Shown here piece after piece: positions 37,228-45,799 of a DNA stretch of 64,000 bases; positions within the stretch are counted from its first letter, which is position 1, and each line of letters starts with the position of its first letter. The notes below the pieces were generated by a model. The model ran no database searches and was not told where the DNA came from. It saw only the letters and a program-made list of their open reading frames with translations. Both the position numbers and the translations under genes were made by a program. Origin of the DNA: Virgisporangium aurantiacum (GTDB lineage: Bacteria > Actinomycetota > Actinomycetes > Mycobacteriales > Micromonosporaceae); contig NZ_BOPG01000017.1 of NCBI RefSeq assembly GCF_016863635.1, forward strand, positions 62,001 to 126,000. The letters run 5' to 3'.

Positions 37228-38712
37228 GTGCCGTCGGTGATCGTCGTCGGTGCCGGCCCGGTGGGCCAGACGGCCGCGCTGCTGCTCGCCCGCCGGGGTG
37301 TGCCCGTGGTGGTGCTCGACGCGCGGACGGCCCGCGACCCGGTCGGCTCGCGGGCGATCGTGCAGCAGCGCGACGTCATCGACATCTGGGACGCGGTGGG
37401 GGTCGGCCGGCGCGTCGCCGCCGAGGGCGTCACCTGGCGCACCGCCCGTACGTACCACCGCGACCGGGAACTGTTCGCGGTCGAGTTCGTCGACAGTGGA
37501 CGGTCACCGTTCCCGCCGTTCGCCAACGTGTCACAGGCCCGCACCGAGGAACTGCTCGACGAGCGGCTGGCCCGCACGCCGCTGGCGGAGGTGCGCTGGA
37601 GCCACCGGGTCACCGGCATCGCGCAGGACGCCGAGGGCGTCACCGTCACCTGCGACACGCCCACCGGCGAGCGCACCCTGCGCGCGCCGCACGTCCTGGT
37701 CTGCGCCGGCGCGAAGGCCGACGCGATCCGGGCCGATCTCGGCCTGACGTTCGACGGCGAGACGTTCGACGACCAGTTCCTCATCTGCGACCTCCGCACC
37801 GACCTCCCGGGGTGGGAGACCGAGCGCCGGTTCTACTTCGACCCGGCGTGGAACCCCGGCCGGCAGGTGCTCGTGCACCCGTGCCCGGGCGGCACGTTCC
37901 GCGTCGACTGGCAGGTGAACCCGGACTTCGACCTGGCCGGCGAGGAGGCGTCGGGCGGGCTCGACCGGCGGATCCGGCAGATCGTCGGCGAGCGGCCGTA
38001 CGAGATTCTCTGGCGCTCGGTCTACCGGTTCAGCTCCCGGCTGGTGCCCCGGATGCGCGTCGGCCGGGTGCTGCTCGCGGGCGACTGCGCCCACCTGGTG
38101 TCGCCGTTCGGCGCGCGGGGCCTCAACTCCGGTGTGCAGGACGCCGAGAACGCCGCGTGGAAGCTCGCCCACGTCCACAATGGATGGTCGCCGGAGTCGT
38201 TGCTGGAGACGTACCACCTCGAGCGGCACGCCGCCGCGGTGGAGAACCTCACCGTCACCGCGGCGACGATGCGGTTCCTCGTCCCGCGCACCGAGGCCGA
38301 CCGCGCCTACCGCCGCGACGTGCTCGACCGCGCCGCCACCAACCCCGCCGCCCGCACGCTCGTCGACTCGGGCCGGCTCGCCGAGCCGTTCTGGTACGCC
38401 GACTCGCCGTTGACCACCCCGAACCCCCGCTACCCCGCCGCCGGCCGGCCGCCCCGCGGACAGGTGAACCCGCCGGCGCCCGGTGTGCTGGTGCCCGACG
38501 TCCCGTGCGGCGACGGAACCCGGGTGCGGGCGTGGGCCCGGCGCCCCACCTGCGACCCGGTCGTCCTCGACCACGCGACGGTCCCGGAGGTGCCCGACGG
38601 CGAGGCCTGGGTGCTGCGCCCCGACGCCCACATCGCCGCGATCGTCGACGCCGGCGACCCCGACGCGATCGCGGCCGCCGTCCGCCGCGCGACGGGCCTA
38701 CCGGCAGCCTGA
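37228..38712 (+). CDS. FAD-dependent aromatic monooxygenase (MhpA/PheA-like)
   Basis: A 494-residue class A flavoprotein monooxygenase. The FAD-binding motif is VIVVGAGPVGQTAALLLARRG, and the second FAD motif is LLAGDCAHLVSPFGARGLNS with QDAENAAWKLAHV. The C-terminal part is a short thioredoxin-like tail typical of phenol and hydroxyphenylpropionate hydroxylases. It would use NAD(P)H and O2 to hydroxylate an aromatic ring. The operon with an MBL hydrolase and the divergent IclR regulator supports a catabolic role rather than antibiotic tailoring; there are no polyketide genes nearby. Confidence 0.88.
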   Translation: MPSVIVVGAGPVGQTAALLLARRGVPVVVLDARTARDPVGSRAIVQQRDVIDIWDAVGVGRRVAAEGVTWRTARTYHRDRELFAVEFVDSGRSPFPPFANVSQARTEELLDERLARTPLAEVRWSHRVTGIAQDAEGVTVTCDTPTGERTLRAPHVLVCAGAKADAIRADLGLTFDGETFDDQFLICDLRTDLPGWETERRFYFDPAWNPGRQVLVHPCPGGTFRVDWQVNPDFDLAGEEASGGLDRRIRQIVGERPYEILWRSVYRFSSRLVPRMRVGRVLLAGDCAHLVSPFGARGLNSGVQDAENAAWKLAHVHNGWSPESLLETYHLERHAAAVENLTVTAATMRFLVPRTEADRAYRRDVLDRAATNPAARTLVDSGRLAEPFWYADSPLTTPNPRYPAAGRPPRGQVNPPAPGVLVPDVPCGDGTRVRAWARRPTCDPVVLDHATVPEVPDGEAWVLRPDAHIAAIVDAGDPDAIAAAVRRATGLPAA

Positions 38713-38795
38713 CCGCGACCGGTCGGGACAGCCCTACGCCGGGTCGGGTGCTGACCGGCGTGATCGGGACAGCGGTCCCGGCAATGGTTACGGGC

Positions 38796-40028
38796 ATGAA
38801 TGTTGTGAAGGCAGGCGTCCTCGCCCTCCTGGCGACGGTGGCAACTGCGGTGCCCGCGGGCGCCGCGACCGACGGTGGCCCCACGAACCGCGGGGCGGTG
38901 GTCGACAGCACGTTCCTGTTCGGCCTGGAGCCGAAGCAGGTCGAGGACTTCCTCACACCGGTCGGTGTGTACGTGCCGCAGGCGCGGTACGGCGTCGACG
39001 CGCACCGGGTGGTGTACCAGACCGTCGACGTGCGCGGCCGGTCGACCACCGCGAGCACGCTCGTCGTGCTGCCGCGCTCCGGCGACCGCCGGTTGCGACC
39101 GGCCGTCTGGCTGCACGGAACCCAGTCCGACAAGGACGGCGCGCCGTCGGTGAGCGAGTGCTGCGACCGCGCCGCGGGCGTGCTGTTCGCGTCCCTCGGC
39201 TACGCGGCCACGGCGCCGGACTATCTCGGCCTCGGCGCGGGGCCGGGCACCCATCCGTACTTCCACAAGGAGACGATGGTCAGCGCGTCCGTCGACGCGT
39301 TGCGGGCCACCCGGAACTTCGCCGCCGGCGGAGCCGGCAGTGCCGGCAGTGCCGGCGGAGCCGGCAAGAGCCGCACGGTCGGCGGCAAGGTGTCGGTCGC
39401 CGGTTTCTCGCAGGGCGCCAACGGCTCGTTCCTGCTCGCCCGGGCGCTGCAACGGGGGGCCGACCGGAACTTCAGCCTCGGCGCGCTCGCACCGATCAGC
39501 GGCGCGTACCACCTGTTCGACGTCGAGTGGCCGGCCGCGCTGACGGGAGACGTGGAACCCGCGGCGGCGACCTACTACCTCGCCTACATCACGGTTGCCT
39601 GGAACCGGATCTACCACCTGTACGACGACGAGTCCGAGGTCTTCCTGGGCCCGTACGCCGGACGCGTCGCCGGTCTGTTCGACGGCACGCACAGCCTGGA
39701 GGAGACACAGGACGCGCTGCCGAAGCGGCCCGGCGACCTCATCCGTCCGGAGTGGGCGCGGCAACTGCTGCACCCGACCGGAAAGCTCGCGCTCGCCGCC
39801 CGCGCCAACGACGACGCGTGCGAGCGGTGGACGCCGGCGGCCCCGGTGCGGATGTTCGGGGCGCACGGCGACCCGGAGGCCGTCTACGCCAACAGCGAGC
39901 GGTGCTACCGCAACCTCCGGGGCAGGAACGCGGACGTCACGCTGACCGACGCCGGCGACGTCGACCACATCACGTCGCTGGTGCTGTCGGTCCCGCACGT
40001 GGCGACCTGGTTCGCCGAACTGATCTAG
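38796..40028 (+). CDS. Secreted alpha/beta hydrolase (lipase/esterase-like)
   Basis: A 410-residue exported protein with a signal peptide (MNVVKAGVLALLATVATAVP, cleavage near AGAA). The alpha/beta hydrolase core has its nucleophile in GFSQGANGS, Asp candidates in MFGAHGDPEA and His in GDVDHIT. A Gly/Ala/Ser spacer (AAGGAGSAGSAGGAGKS, from a 9-bp repeat near 39331-39366) sits just before the nucleophile strand. The family includes secreted lipases of the LIP type. The start could also be ATG 38784, four codons earlier. Its stop overlaps the convergent LacI gene by four bases. Confidence 0.85.
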   Translation: MNVVKAGVLALLATVATAVPAGAATDGGPTNRGAVVDSTFLFGLEPKQVEDFLTPVGVYVPQARYGVDAHRVVYQTVDVRGRSTTASTLVVLPRSGDRRLRPAVWLHGTQSDKDGAPSVSECCDRAAGVLFASLGYAATAPDYLGLGAGPGTHPYFHKETMVSASVDALRATRNFAAGGAGSAGSAGGAGKSRTVGGKVSVAGFSQGANGSFLLARALQRGADRNFSLGALAPISGAYHLFDVEWPAALTGDVEPAAATYYLAYITVAWNRIYHLYDDESEVFLGPYAGRVAGLFDGTHSLEETQDALPKRPGDLIRPEWARQLLHPTGKLALAARANDDACERWTPAAPVRMFGAHGDPEAVYANSERCYRNLRGRNADVTLTDAGDVDHITSLVLSVPHVATWFAELI

Positions 40029-41113
40029 CTGACGGGGAGGCGGCCCCCGCCGGGTGGTTCGGACCGCGCGGGGGCCGTCATCGTGCTGTCGCGCGCCGTC
40101 AGCCGCGGTGCGAGCAGCGTGGACTGCGGCGGGTGGACGCCGCCCAGCTTGCACATCAACAGGTCCACCGCCCGGATGCCGACCTCCTCGGCCGGGATCT
40201 GCACCGACGTCAGCGCCGGCACGGTGCGTTCGGCGATCTCCTCGGGGCAGATCGCCACCACCGAGATGTCCTCGGGCACCTTGCGACCGAGGTCGCGCAG
40301 CGCGGCCAGCACGTGCTCGACGGCGGCCTCGTTGTGTACCACCAGGCCGGTGACGCCGGGCTCGGTGGCCAGCAGCTCGGCGATGCGCCGCCGCACGGCG
40401 AGCGGGTTCTCCTCGCACGGGCCGGCCACCGCCCGCACGCCGTGCGCGGCGGCCGCGTCGAGGAACCCGGTGCGGGTGCGGTGCGCGAACCCGGTGCCCC
40501 GCTCGTAGACGGCGTGCGGCGCGCCGAGCAGCGCGACCCCCCGGTGCCCGAGGCCGGCCAGGTGCGCGACGCACTCGGCGCCGGCCCGGTGGAAGTCGAG
40601 GTCGACGCACGTGAGCCCGGCCGCGTCGGCGGGGAACCCGATGAGCACGCTCGGCCGGGCCAGGTCGCGGAGGAACGGCACCCGCCGGTCGTCCATCTCG
40701 ACGTCCATCAGCACAAGCCCGTCGACGAGCGCGCTGGCGGCGACGCGACGCAGCCCGTCGGGGCCCTCGTCGGCGGTGACCAGCAGGACGTCGTGGTCGA
40801 ACTGGCGCGCGGCGGTGACCACCGAGACGGCGAAGCGCATCACCACCGGCAGGTGCATGCCGGCCCGCAGCGGCAACACGAGCGCGATGACGTTCGACCG
40901 GTTGCTCGCCAGCGCCCGCGCGCCGGCGTGCGGGTGGTACCCGAGTTCCCGCACGCTGGCGAGGACGCGCTGGCGGGTGCTCGCCGAGATCGACCGCTTG
41001 CCGCTGAGCACGTACGACACGGTGCTCGGCGCGACGTGCGCGTGCCGGGCCACCTCGGCGATCGTCACCGGCCCGGCCGGCGGCCGCCGCCGTCCCGCGA
41101 ATGCGGCGGTCAT
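40025..41113 (-). CDS. LacI-family regulator next to GH3
   Basis: A 362-residue LacI/GalR regulator with HTH VTIAEVARHAHVAPSTVSYVL, hinge AGARALASNRSN and effector domain ending in DLLMCKLGG. It lies 73 bases downstream of the GH3 gene on the same strand and is probably in its operon. Two palindromes TCGAAGCGCTTCGA before the GH3 gene are of the LacI/GalR type and are its likely operators. Start at MTAAFAG (41113); upstream in-frame sequence to 41221 lacks homology and a ribosome site. Confidence 0.88.
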   Translation of the reverse strand: MTAAFAGRRRPPAGPVTIAEVARHAHVAPSTVSYVLSGKRSISASTRQRVLASVRELGYHPHAGARALASNRSNVIALVLPLRAGMHLPVVMRFAVSVVTAARQFDHDVLLVTADEGPDGLRRVAASALVDGLVLMDVEMDDRRVPFLRDLARPSVLIGFPADAAGLTCVDLDFHRAGAECVAHLAGLGHRGVALLGAPHAVYERGTGFAHRTRTGFLDAAAAHGVRAVAGPCEENPLAVRRRIAELLATEPGVTGLVVHNEAAVEHVLAALRDLGRKVPEDISVVAICPEEIAERTVPALTSVQIPAEEVGIRAVDLLMCKLGGVHPPQSTLLAPRLTARDSTMTAPARSEPPGGGRLPVS

Positions 41114-41186
41114 GCCGGGTCCCCACTTCGTGGTGACCCGCCCTGACCGGGTGGGCTCTGCCTCATGATGCCCTCGCTCCGCTCGG

Positions 41187-44129
41187 TCATGGCGTATCCA
41201 CGGTGAACGGGCCGTCGGCATGGTCGGCCGGACTGTCCACTGTGAACGGTGGACTGTCCACTGTGAACATCAGCTCGCGCAACCGCGTGTCCGGCTCCTC
41301 GAACACCACGTAGAGGTCGCGCCGGCCGAGGGCGCCCAGCACGGGGACGCTCACCGCGGACCACTCGTACGGCCCGCCGACGCAGGTGACGGTCGCGGTG
41401 GCGATCACCGGCCCGCCGAGCGGGTCGTCTAGCCGCAGCGTCACCGCAGCGGTGCCGGCGTGGGTACGGGCCAGCGCGAGCCGGCACGACCCCGGATCGG
41501 ACCCGAAATCCGTGTCGTGGAAGGCGATCCAGCCGCCCGGCTCGGTGGCGGCGACGGCGTCACCGGCCGACGTCGCCGCGTCGACGAGCGTCACGCCGGC
41601 GTAGTCGTCGTGGTCGACCGCCCGGGTGACCCGGGTCGGATCGCGGGGCGGGATCACGGTTCCGTCGACGAGCACCGACGTCGACAGCCGCGGCTCGGTC
41701 GCCGATCCGCCCACGAACACCTGGTGCGGCGACTGCTCGACGTGCCGGGCGCCCCGCGTCACGTCCCAGATCGCCAGGTCGGCGGCGCGGAGCGGAAGCT
41801 CCACGACACACCGCTCGCCCGGCGACAGGGCGACGCGTCGGAACGCCCGCAACCGCCGCAGCGGCTGCTTGACCCGCGACCGGAACTGTCGCGTGTAGAC
41901 CTGCACGACCTCAGAGCCGGCGCGGTCACCGGTGTTGGTGACCTCGACCGAGACGGTGACGGCCCCGTCCGGAGCCATCGAGCGCGACGAGAGCGTCAAC
42001 GACGAGTACTCGAACGTGGTGTAGCTCAACCCGTGCCCGAACGCGAACAGCGGCGCGCCGCGGAAGTACTGGTACGTCGCGTCGGCCGCGATGATGTCGT
42101 AGTCGAGCAGGTCGGGCAGGTCGGCCGCCGACCGGTACCAGGTCTGGGTGAGCCGCCCGCCCGGGTTCACCGCGCCGACGAGCACCTCGGCGAGCGCCGC
42201 GCCGTACTCCTGCCCGCCGTGCGCCGACCACAGGATCGCCGGCGCGCCGGCGGCGACCGCGTCGAGCGAGTACGGGTAGCTGCTGGAGATGACGAGCACC
42301 GTGTTCGGGTTGGCGTCGAGCACGGCCCGGACGAGCGCCGCCTGGTCGGCCGGCAGCGCGAGGTCGGCGCGGTCCTGCGTCTCCCGGCCGTTGACCATCG
42401 GGTGGTTGCCGACCACGACGACGGCGACGTCGGCCTCCCGGGCCGTCGCGGCCGCCGCCGCCCGCCCGTCGACGACGAGTTCCACCGTGAACGGGGTGGC
42501 GTCGTCCAGAAGAGCGTCCGCGCGCAGGATGCCCTCGGCGTCGACGCGCACGTACCGGTCGCGGGCCAGGTTGCGCAGCAACGCCCGGCCCCCATCGGTG
42601 CCCGTCAGCGCGAACGTCTCCCGCACGATCCAGCCGCCCGGGCCGGTGCGGTCGTTCACGAGCGTCCCGTTATCCTCGGCACCGACGTGCCGCCCGTTGG
42701 CGACGGCCCGGAGCACGACGGCGTCCTCGCCCCAGTCGAAGACGTCGAACCAGGTGGCGGCGCCGGCCGCGGCGCCGGCGCCATCCGGTACGACCACCAA
42801 CGGCTCGCCCTCGCCCCGGTCGGACGCGACGACGTGGCCGGCCGGCGTCCGCAACGCGACCCGGTCGACGCTCTCGTGGAACGTGACGGACCCGGCGCCG
42901 AGCAGGTCACTCAGACCCGCCCGCGGCGTGACGGCGTACGGCAGCGTGCCGCTGTACCAGTCCACGTGCAGCGTGTCGGCGAGCGGGCCGAGCACCGCCA
43001 CGCGCCGCAGCCGGTCGCGGGAGAGCGGCAGCAGCCCGTCGTTGCGCAGCAGGACGATCGACTGCCGGGCCGCCTCGCGGGCGAGATCCTGGTGCGCGGC
43101 GCAGTTGATGACCTCGGCGGTGATCGCGGCGTACGGGTTCCGCTCGGGCGGGTCGAACTCGCCGAGCCGGAACCGCACCGACAGCACCCGCCGCGCCGCG
43201 GTGTCCACATCGGACATTCGCAGCTCGCCGCGGTCGAGCGCGTCGGCGAGCAGCCCGACCGTGCGGGCGGCGTCGCTGTCGTGTTCGGTGACGCTGTCGA
43301 CGCCGGCCCGCACCGCCGCGGCGAAGCCGGCGACGTCGTCGGGCCGGTAGTGCTGCGACCCGGCGATGTTCGACACGCCGCCGGCGTCGCCGACCACCAG
43401 GAGGTCCCCCGCGAACGCCGCGCGGAGTTCGTCGTTGATGAGCGGGCTCAGGTGCGCCGGCCGGTTGTTCACGAGGTTGTAGGACGCCATCACCGCGACC
43501 GCCGCACCGGCGGCGAGCGGGATGCGGAACGCCGGCAGCTCGTACTCGTGCAGCACGCGCGGGCCGAGCGTGCTCGACGTCGTGTCGCGCTCGGTCTCGT
43601 TGTTGTAGCCGAGGAAGTGCTTGAGCGTCGGCGCGGTGCACAGGTACCGCGGGTGGTCGCCGCGCAGGCCCGTGGCGTAGGCGGTGGCGACGACGCCGGT
43701 GAGCCACGGGTCCTCGGCGTAGCCCTCCTCGTTGCGGCCCCAGCGCGGGTCCCGCAACGGGTTGACGACCGGCGCCCACACGTTGAGGCCGGCCCGGTCC
43801 GGGTCCTTGTGGTGGAAGCCGCGCACCTCCGCGCCGACCGCCGCGCCGATCCGCTCGACGAGGCCGGTGTTCCAGGTGCTGGCGAGCCCGAGCGCCTGCG
43901 GGAACACCGTGGCCGGGCCGAGCCAGGCGAGCCCGTGCAGGGCCTCGGTTCCGGTGCGGAACGACCCGATGCCGAGCCGGGGCACGGCCGCCTGGTACTG
44001 GTGCAGCAGCGCGAGCTTCTCGGCGACGGTGAGCCGGCCCAGCAGGTCGTCGATGCGCGCGGGCAGCGGCTCGTCGGGATCGCGGAAGAGCTCGGGGGGT
44101 CGCTCGCTCAGCTCGCTCAGCTCGGTCAC
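41187..44129 (-). CDS. GH3 glycosidase with inserted beta-trefoil-like module and CBM6-like tail
   Basis: A 980-residue GH3 enzyme, cytoplasmic (no signal peptide). The barrel domain has LNVWAPVVNPLRDPRWGRNEEGYAEDP in two adjoining stretches and its nucleophile Asp near residue 247 in VVGDAGG, where the family more often has SDW. The second GH3 domain includes ETQDRADLALP. Between the two halves of that domain (about 430-560) is an insert resembling a fascin-like beta-trefoil (NGRHVGAEDN, DRYVRVDAEG). A fibronectin-III-like domain and a CBM6-like domain follow, and the end carries two FTVDSP repeats. Specificity is beta-glucosidase or beta-xylosidase; the neighbours favour xyloglucan oligosaccharides. 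GTG 44129 has AGAGAGG upstream; GTG 44156 is the longer option. Confidence 0.85.
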   Translation of the reverse strand: MTELSELSERPPELFRDPDEPLPARIDDLLGRLTVAEKLALLHQYQAAVPRLGIGSFRTGTEALHGLAWLGPATVFPQALGLASTWNTGLVERIGAAVGAEVRGFHHKDPDRAGLNVWAPVVNPLRDPRWGRNEEGYAEDPWLTGVVATAYATGLRGDHPRYLCTAPTLKHFLGYNNETERDTTSSTLGPRVLHEYELPAFRIPLAAGAAVAVMASYNLVNNRPAHLSPLINDELRAAFAGDLLVVGDAGGVSNIAGSQHYRPDDVAGFAAAVRAGVDSVTEHDSDAARTVGLLADALDRGELRMSDVDTAARRVLSVRFRLGEFDPPERNPYAAITAEVINCAAHQDLAREAARQSIVLLRNDGLLPLSRDRLRRVAVLGPLADTLHVDWYSGTLPYAVTPRAGLSDLLGAGSVTFHESVDRVALRTPAGHVVASDRGEGEPLVVVPDGAGAAAGAATWFDVFDWGEDAVVLRAVANGRHVGAEDNGTLVNDRTGPGGWIVRETFALTGTDGGRALLRNLARDRYVRVDAEGILRADALLDDATPFTVELVVDGRAAAAATAREADVAVVVVGNHPMVNGRETQDRADLALPADQAALVRAVLDANPNTVLVISSSYPYSLDAVAAGAPAILWSAHGGQEYGAALAEVLVGAVNPGGRLTQTWYRSAADLPDLLDYDIIAADATYQYFRGAPLFAFGHGLSYTTFEYSSLTLSSRSMAPDGAVTVSVEVTNTGDRAGSEVVQVYTRQFRSRVKQPLRRLRAFRRVALSPGERCVVELPLRAADLAIWDVTRGARHVEQSPHQVFVGGSATEPRLSTSVLVDGTVIPPRDPTRVTRAVDHDDYAGVTLVDAATSAGDAVAATEPGGWIAFHDTDFGSDPGSCRLALARTHAGTAAVTLRLDDPLGGPVIATATVTCVGGPYEWSAVSVPVLGALGRRDLYVVFEEPDTRLRELMFTVDSPPFTVDSPADHADGPFTVDTP

Positions 44130-44166
44130 GAGAGTGCCTCTCTCGGTCGTGAACACCTCAGCCGAT

Positions 44167-44247
44167 GTCGAAGCGCTTCGACGACACCGACGCCGAGAGG
44201 CGCGGTTCGCGTCTCCGCAACGACGGTTGCCGTTCGAAGCGCTTCGA
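44167..44247. promoter_or_regulatory. Two LacI-type operators upstream of GH3
   Basis: The perfect palindrome TCGAAGCGCTTCGA occurs at 44168-44181 (extended to 16 bp by flanking G and C) and again at 44234-44247, 66 bases apart. The AAGCGCTT centre is the classic LacI/GalR operator core. Both precede the GH3-lacI transcription unit, so looped autorepression by the downstream LacI protein is likely. Confidence 0.8.
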
Positions 44248-44338
44248 CAACGGACTGCAGGTATTTACGGTGTTCTTAGCGGTGGTGTGGCGCGGCGCGT
44301 GTTTCGGGGGTGTTGCCGCTGGCTTTCGAGGCTCGCAT

Positions 44339-44352
44339 TGGGAGCGCTCCCA
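44339..44352. promoter_or_regulatory. CebR-like operator TGGGAGCGCTCCCA
   Basis: This exact 14-bp palindrome is the binding site known for CebR, the cello-oligosaccharide repressor of Streptomyces. It lies between the ROK gene's stop and the GH3 gene, about 210 bases before the GH3 start. A CebR orthologue elsewhere in the genome, or the local LacI protein, could use it and link this locus to cellobiose sensing. Confidence 0.7.
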
Positions 44353-44353
44353 G

Positions 44354-45607
44354 TCAAGTCCCGCTGGGTCTTGGAAGTAGACCACCGTCGAGTTCGTCGA
44401 GCAACCGGGCGGCGCCACCGATGGCCGCCGCGTCGGCGCCGAGGGCCGAGGCGACCAGCCGGCAGCCACCCCCGCCGGGCGCGATGGAGCCGGCCGCGAG
44501 CTCGACCTCGGCGGCGGGCAGCAGCCACGGGGCGAGCGCCACGTAGTGCCCGCCGAGCGCGACGACCTCCGGATTCAGCAGATTCACGGTGGACGCGAGC
44601 GCCCGCCCGACCCGTTGCCCGGCGCGACCGAGCACGTCGATGGTGGCCCGGTCGGCCTTGCGGGCCCGGCGCACCACCTCGTCGACCTCGGCGGCCAGGT
44701 CGAGCACCGCACCCTCGCCGGCCGTCTCCGGCCGCACCTGGCGCACGATCGCCGCCGCGCCCGCCACCGCCTCCAGGCAACCGCGCCGGCCGCACGGGCA
44801 GGCCGGGCCGCCGGGCTCGACCTCGAGATGGCCGAGTTCGCCGCTGTAGCCGAGGCCGCCGCGCACCAACCGGCCGTCGAGCATGATGCCGGCGCCCACG
44901 CCGGCCGCATTGGTGACGTGGATGAGGTTCGCCGTGGCGGCGTGCGCGCCGAACCGGTACTCGGCGAGCACGGCGAGGTTCGCGTCGTTCTCGACGACCA
45001 CGTCGTAGCCGGGCTTGCGCAGCGCGCGGGTCAGCTCGCCGCGCAGGTCGACGTCGTGCCAGCCGAGGTCGCTGGCCAGCCGGACCGTGCCGTCGGCGTC
45101 GACCAGGCCGGGTACTCCGACCGTCAGCTTGAGAACCTGGCGCCCGGCGGCCGTGAGCCGGTTGACCGCGCGACCGACGACGGTGGCCACCGCACTCGTG
45201 AGGCGGCCGGGACTCGCCGGACCGCCCGAGCCGCCGGCTGCGCTACCACCAGCCACCGCGCGCCGCCACGACAGCAACTGCTCGCCGGCGAGGTCGAGCG
45301 CGACCGCGGTGACCTGGTCGGCCGCGATGGTGACGCCGAGGCCCGCGTACGCGGTGCCGTCGAGCATGAGCATGGTGGCCGGCCGGCCGATGCGGTGCTC
45401 GGTGAGGCCGGACTCGCGCACCAGCCGCCGCTCGATGAGATCGGCCACGAGGCTCGACACGGTCGCCTTGTTCAGCCCGGTGACCGCCGCGATGTCGGCG
45501 CGCGAGCAGGGCGCGTGGCGGCGGACATGGCGCAGGACGACGGCGAGGTTGGTGGCCCGCACGTCGGCGAAGTCAGCGGGCTGCGGCCCGTGCTGCGCAG
45601 TGATCAC
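44354..45607 (-). CDS. ROK-family (XylR-like) repressor
   Basis: A 417-residue ROK regulator. It has a winged helix at about residues 35-75 (CSRADIAAVTGLNKATVSSLV), then a sugar-kinase-like domain with the zinc motif CPCGRRGC and the ROK signature around GELGHLEVEPGGP. It is divergent from the ABC sugar importer. XylR-like operators in front of the importer and the GH31 gene are its probable targets, with a xylose-containing sugar the likely inducer. GTG start at 45607 with a weak ribosome site. Confidence 0.9.
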   Translation of the reverse strand: MITAQHGPQPADFADVRATNLAVVLRHVRRHAPCSRADIAAVTGLNKATVSSLVADLIERRLVRESGLTEHRIGRPATMLMLDGTAYAGLGVTIAADQVTAVALDLAGEQLLSWRRAVAGGSAAGGSGGPASPGRLTSAVATVVGRAVNRLTAAGRQVLKLTVGVPGLVDADGTVRLASDLGWHDVDLRGELTRALRKPGYDVVVENDANLAVLAEYRFGAHAATANLIHVTNAAGVGAGIMLDGRLVRGGLGYSGELGHLEVEPGGPACPCGRRGCLEAVAGAAAIVRQVRPETAGEGAVLDLAAEVDEVVRRARKADRATIDVLGRAGQRVGRALASTVNLLNPEVVALGGHYVALAPWLLPAAEVELAAGSIAPGGGGCRLVASALGADAAAIGGAARLLDELDGGLLPRPSGT

Positions 45608-45720
45608 GTTGTGGCCCGTCTGTCCTTGCGTGTGCGGTGTTCGGCTTGACCATCATGCCGCATGTGCCCCGGCCTCCGGGCCAGCCGACCGGTCCCTTGT
45701 GGAACACGAAAAGTTTCGTC

Positions 45721-45747
45721 TAGTTTGTTTAATTGCCAGACGAACTA
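45721..45747. promoter_or_regulatory. XylR/ROK-type operator before sugar importer
   Basis: TAGTTTGTTT (45721-45730) is mirrored by AGACGAACTA (45738-45747) with two mismatches. This closely resembles the XylR operator of Bacillus (TAGTTTGTTT half-site). A further half-site AGTTTCGTCT lies just upstream at 45712-45721. It stands between the divergent ROK and importer genes, and CGAACTAACTGT recurs at 51741 before GH31. Confidence 0.7.
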
Positions 45748-45799
45748 ACTGTAGGGCATGACACCCCCGAATCACATCCAATATCGAAGGGAGTGCGCC

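Noticed and set aside
37228-38712. Aromatic polyketide tailoring oxygenase
   Set aside because: No ketosynthase, cyclase or glycosyltransferase genes occur in the window; the IclR/MBL context points to catabolism.
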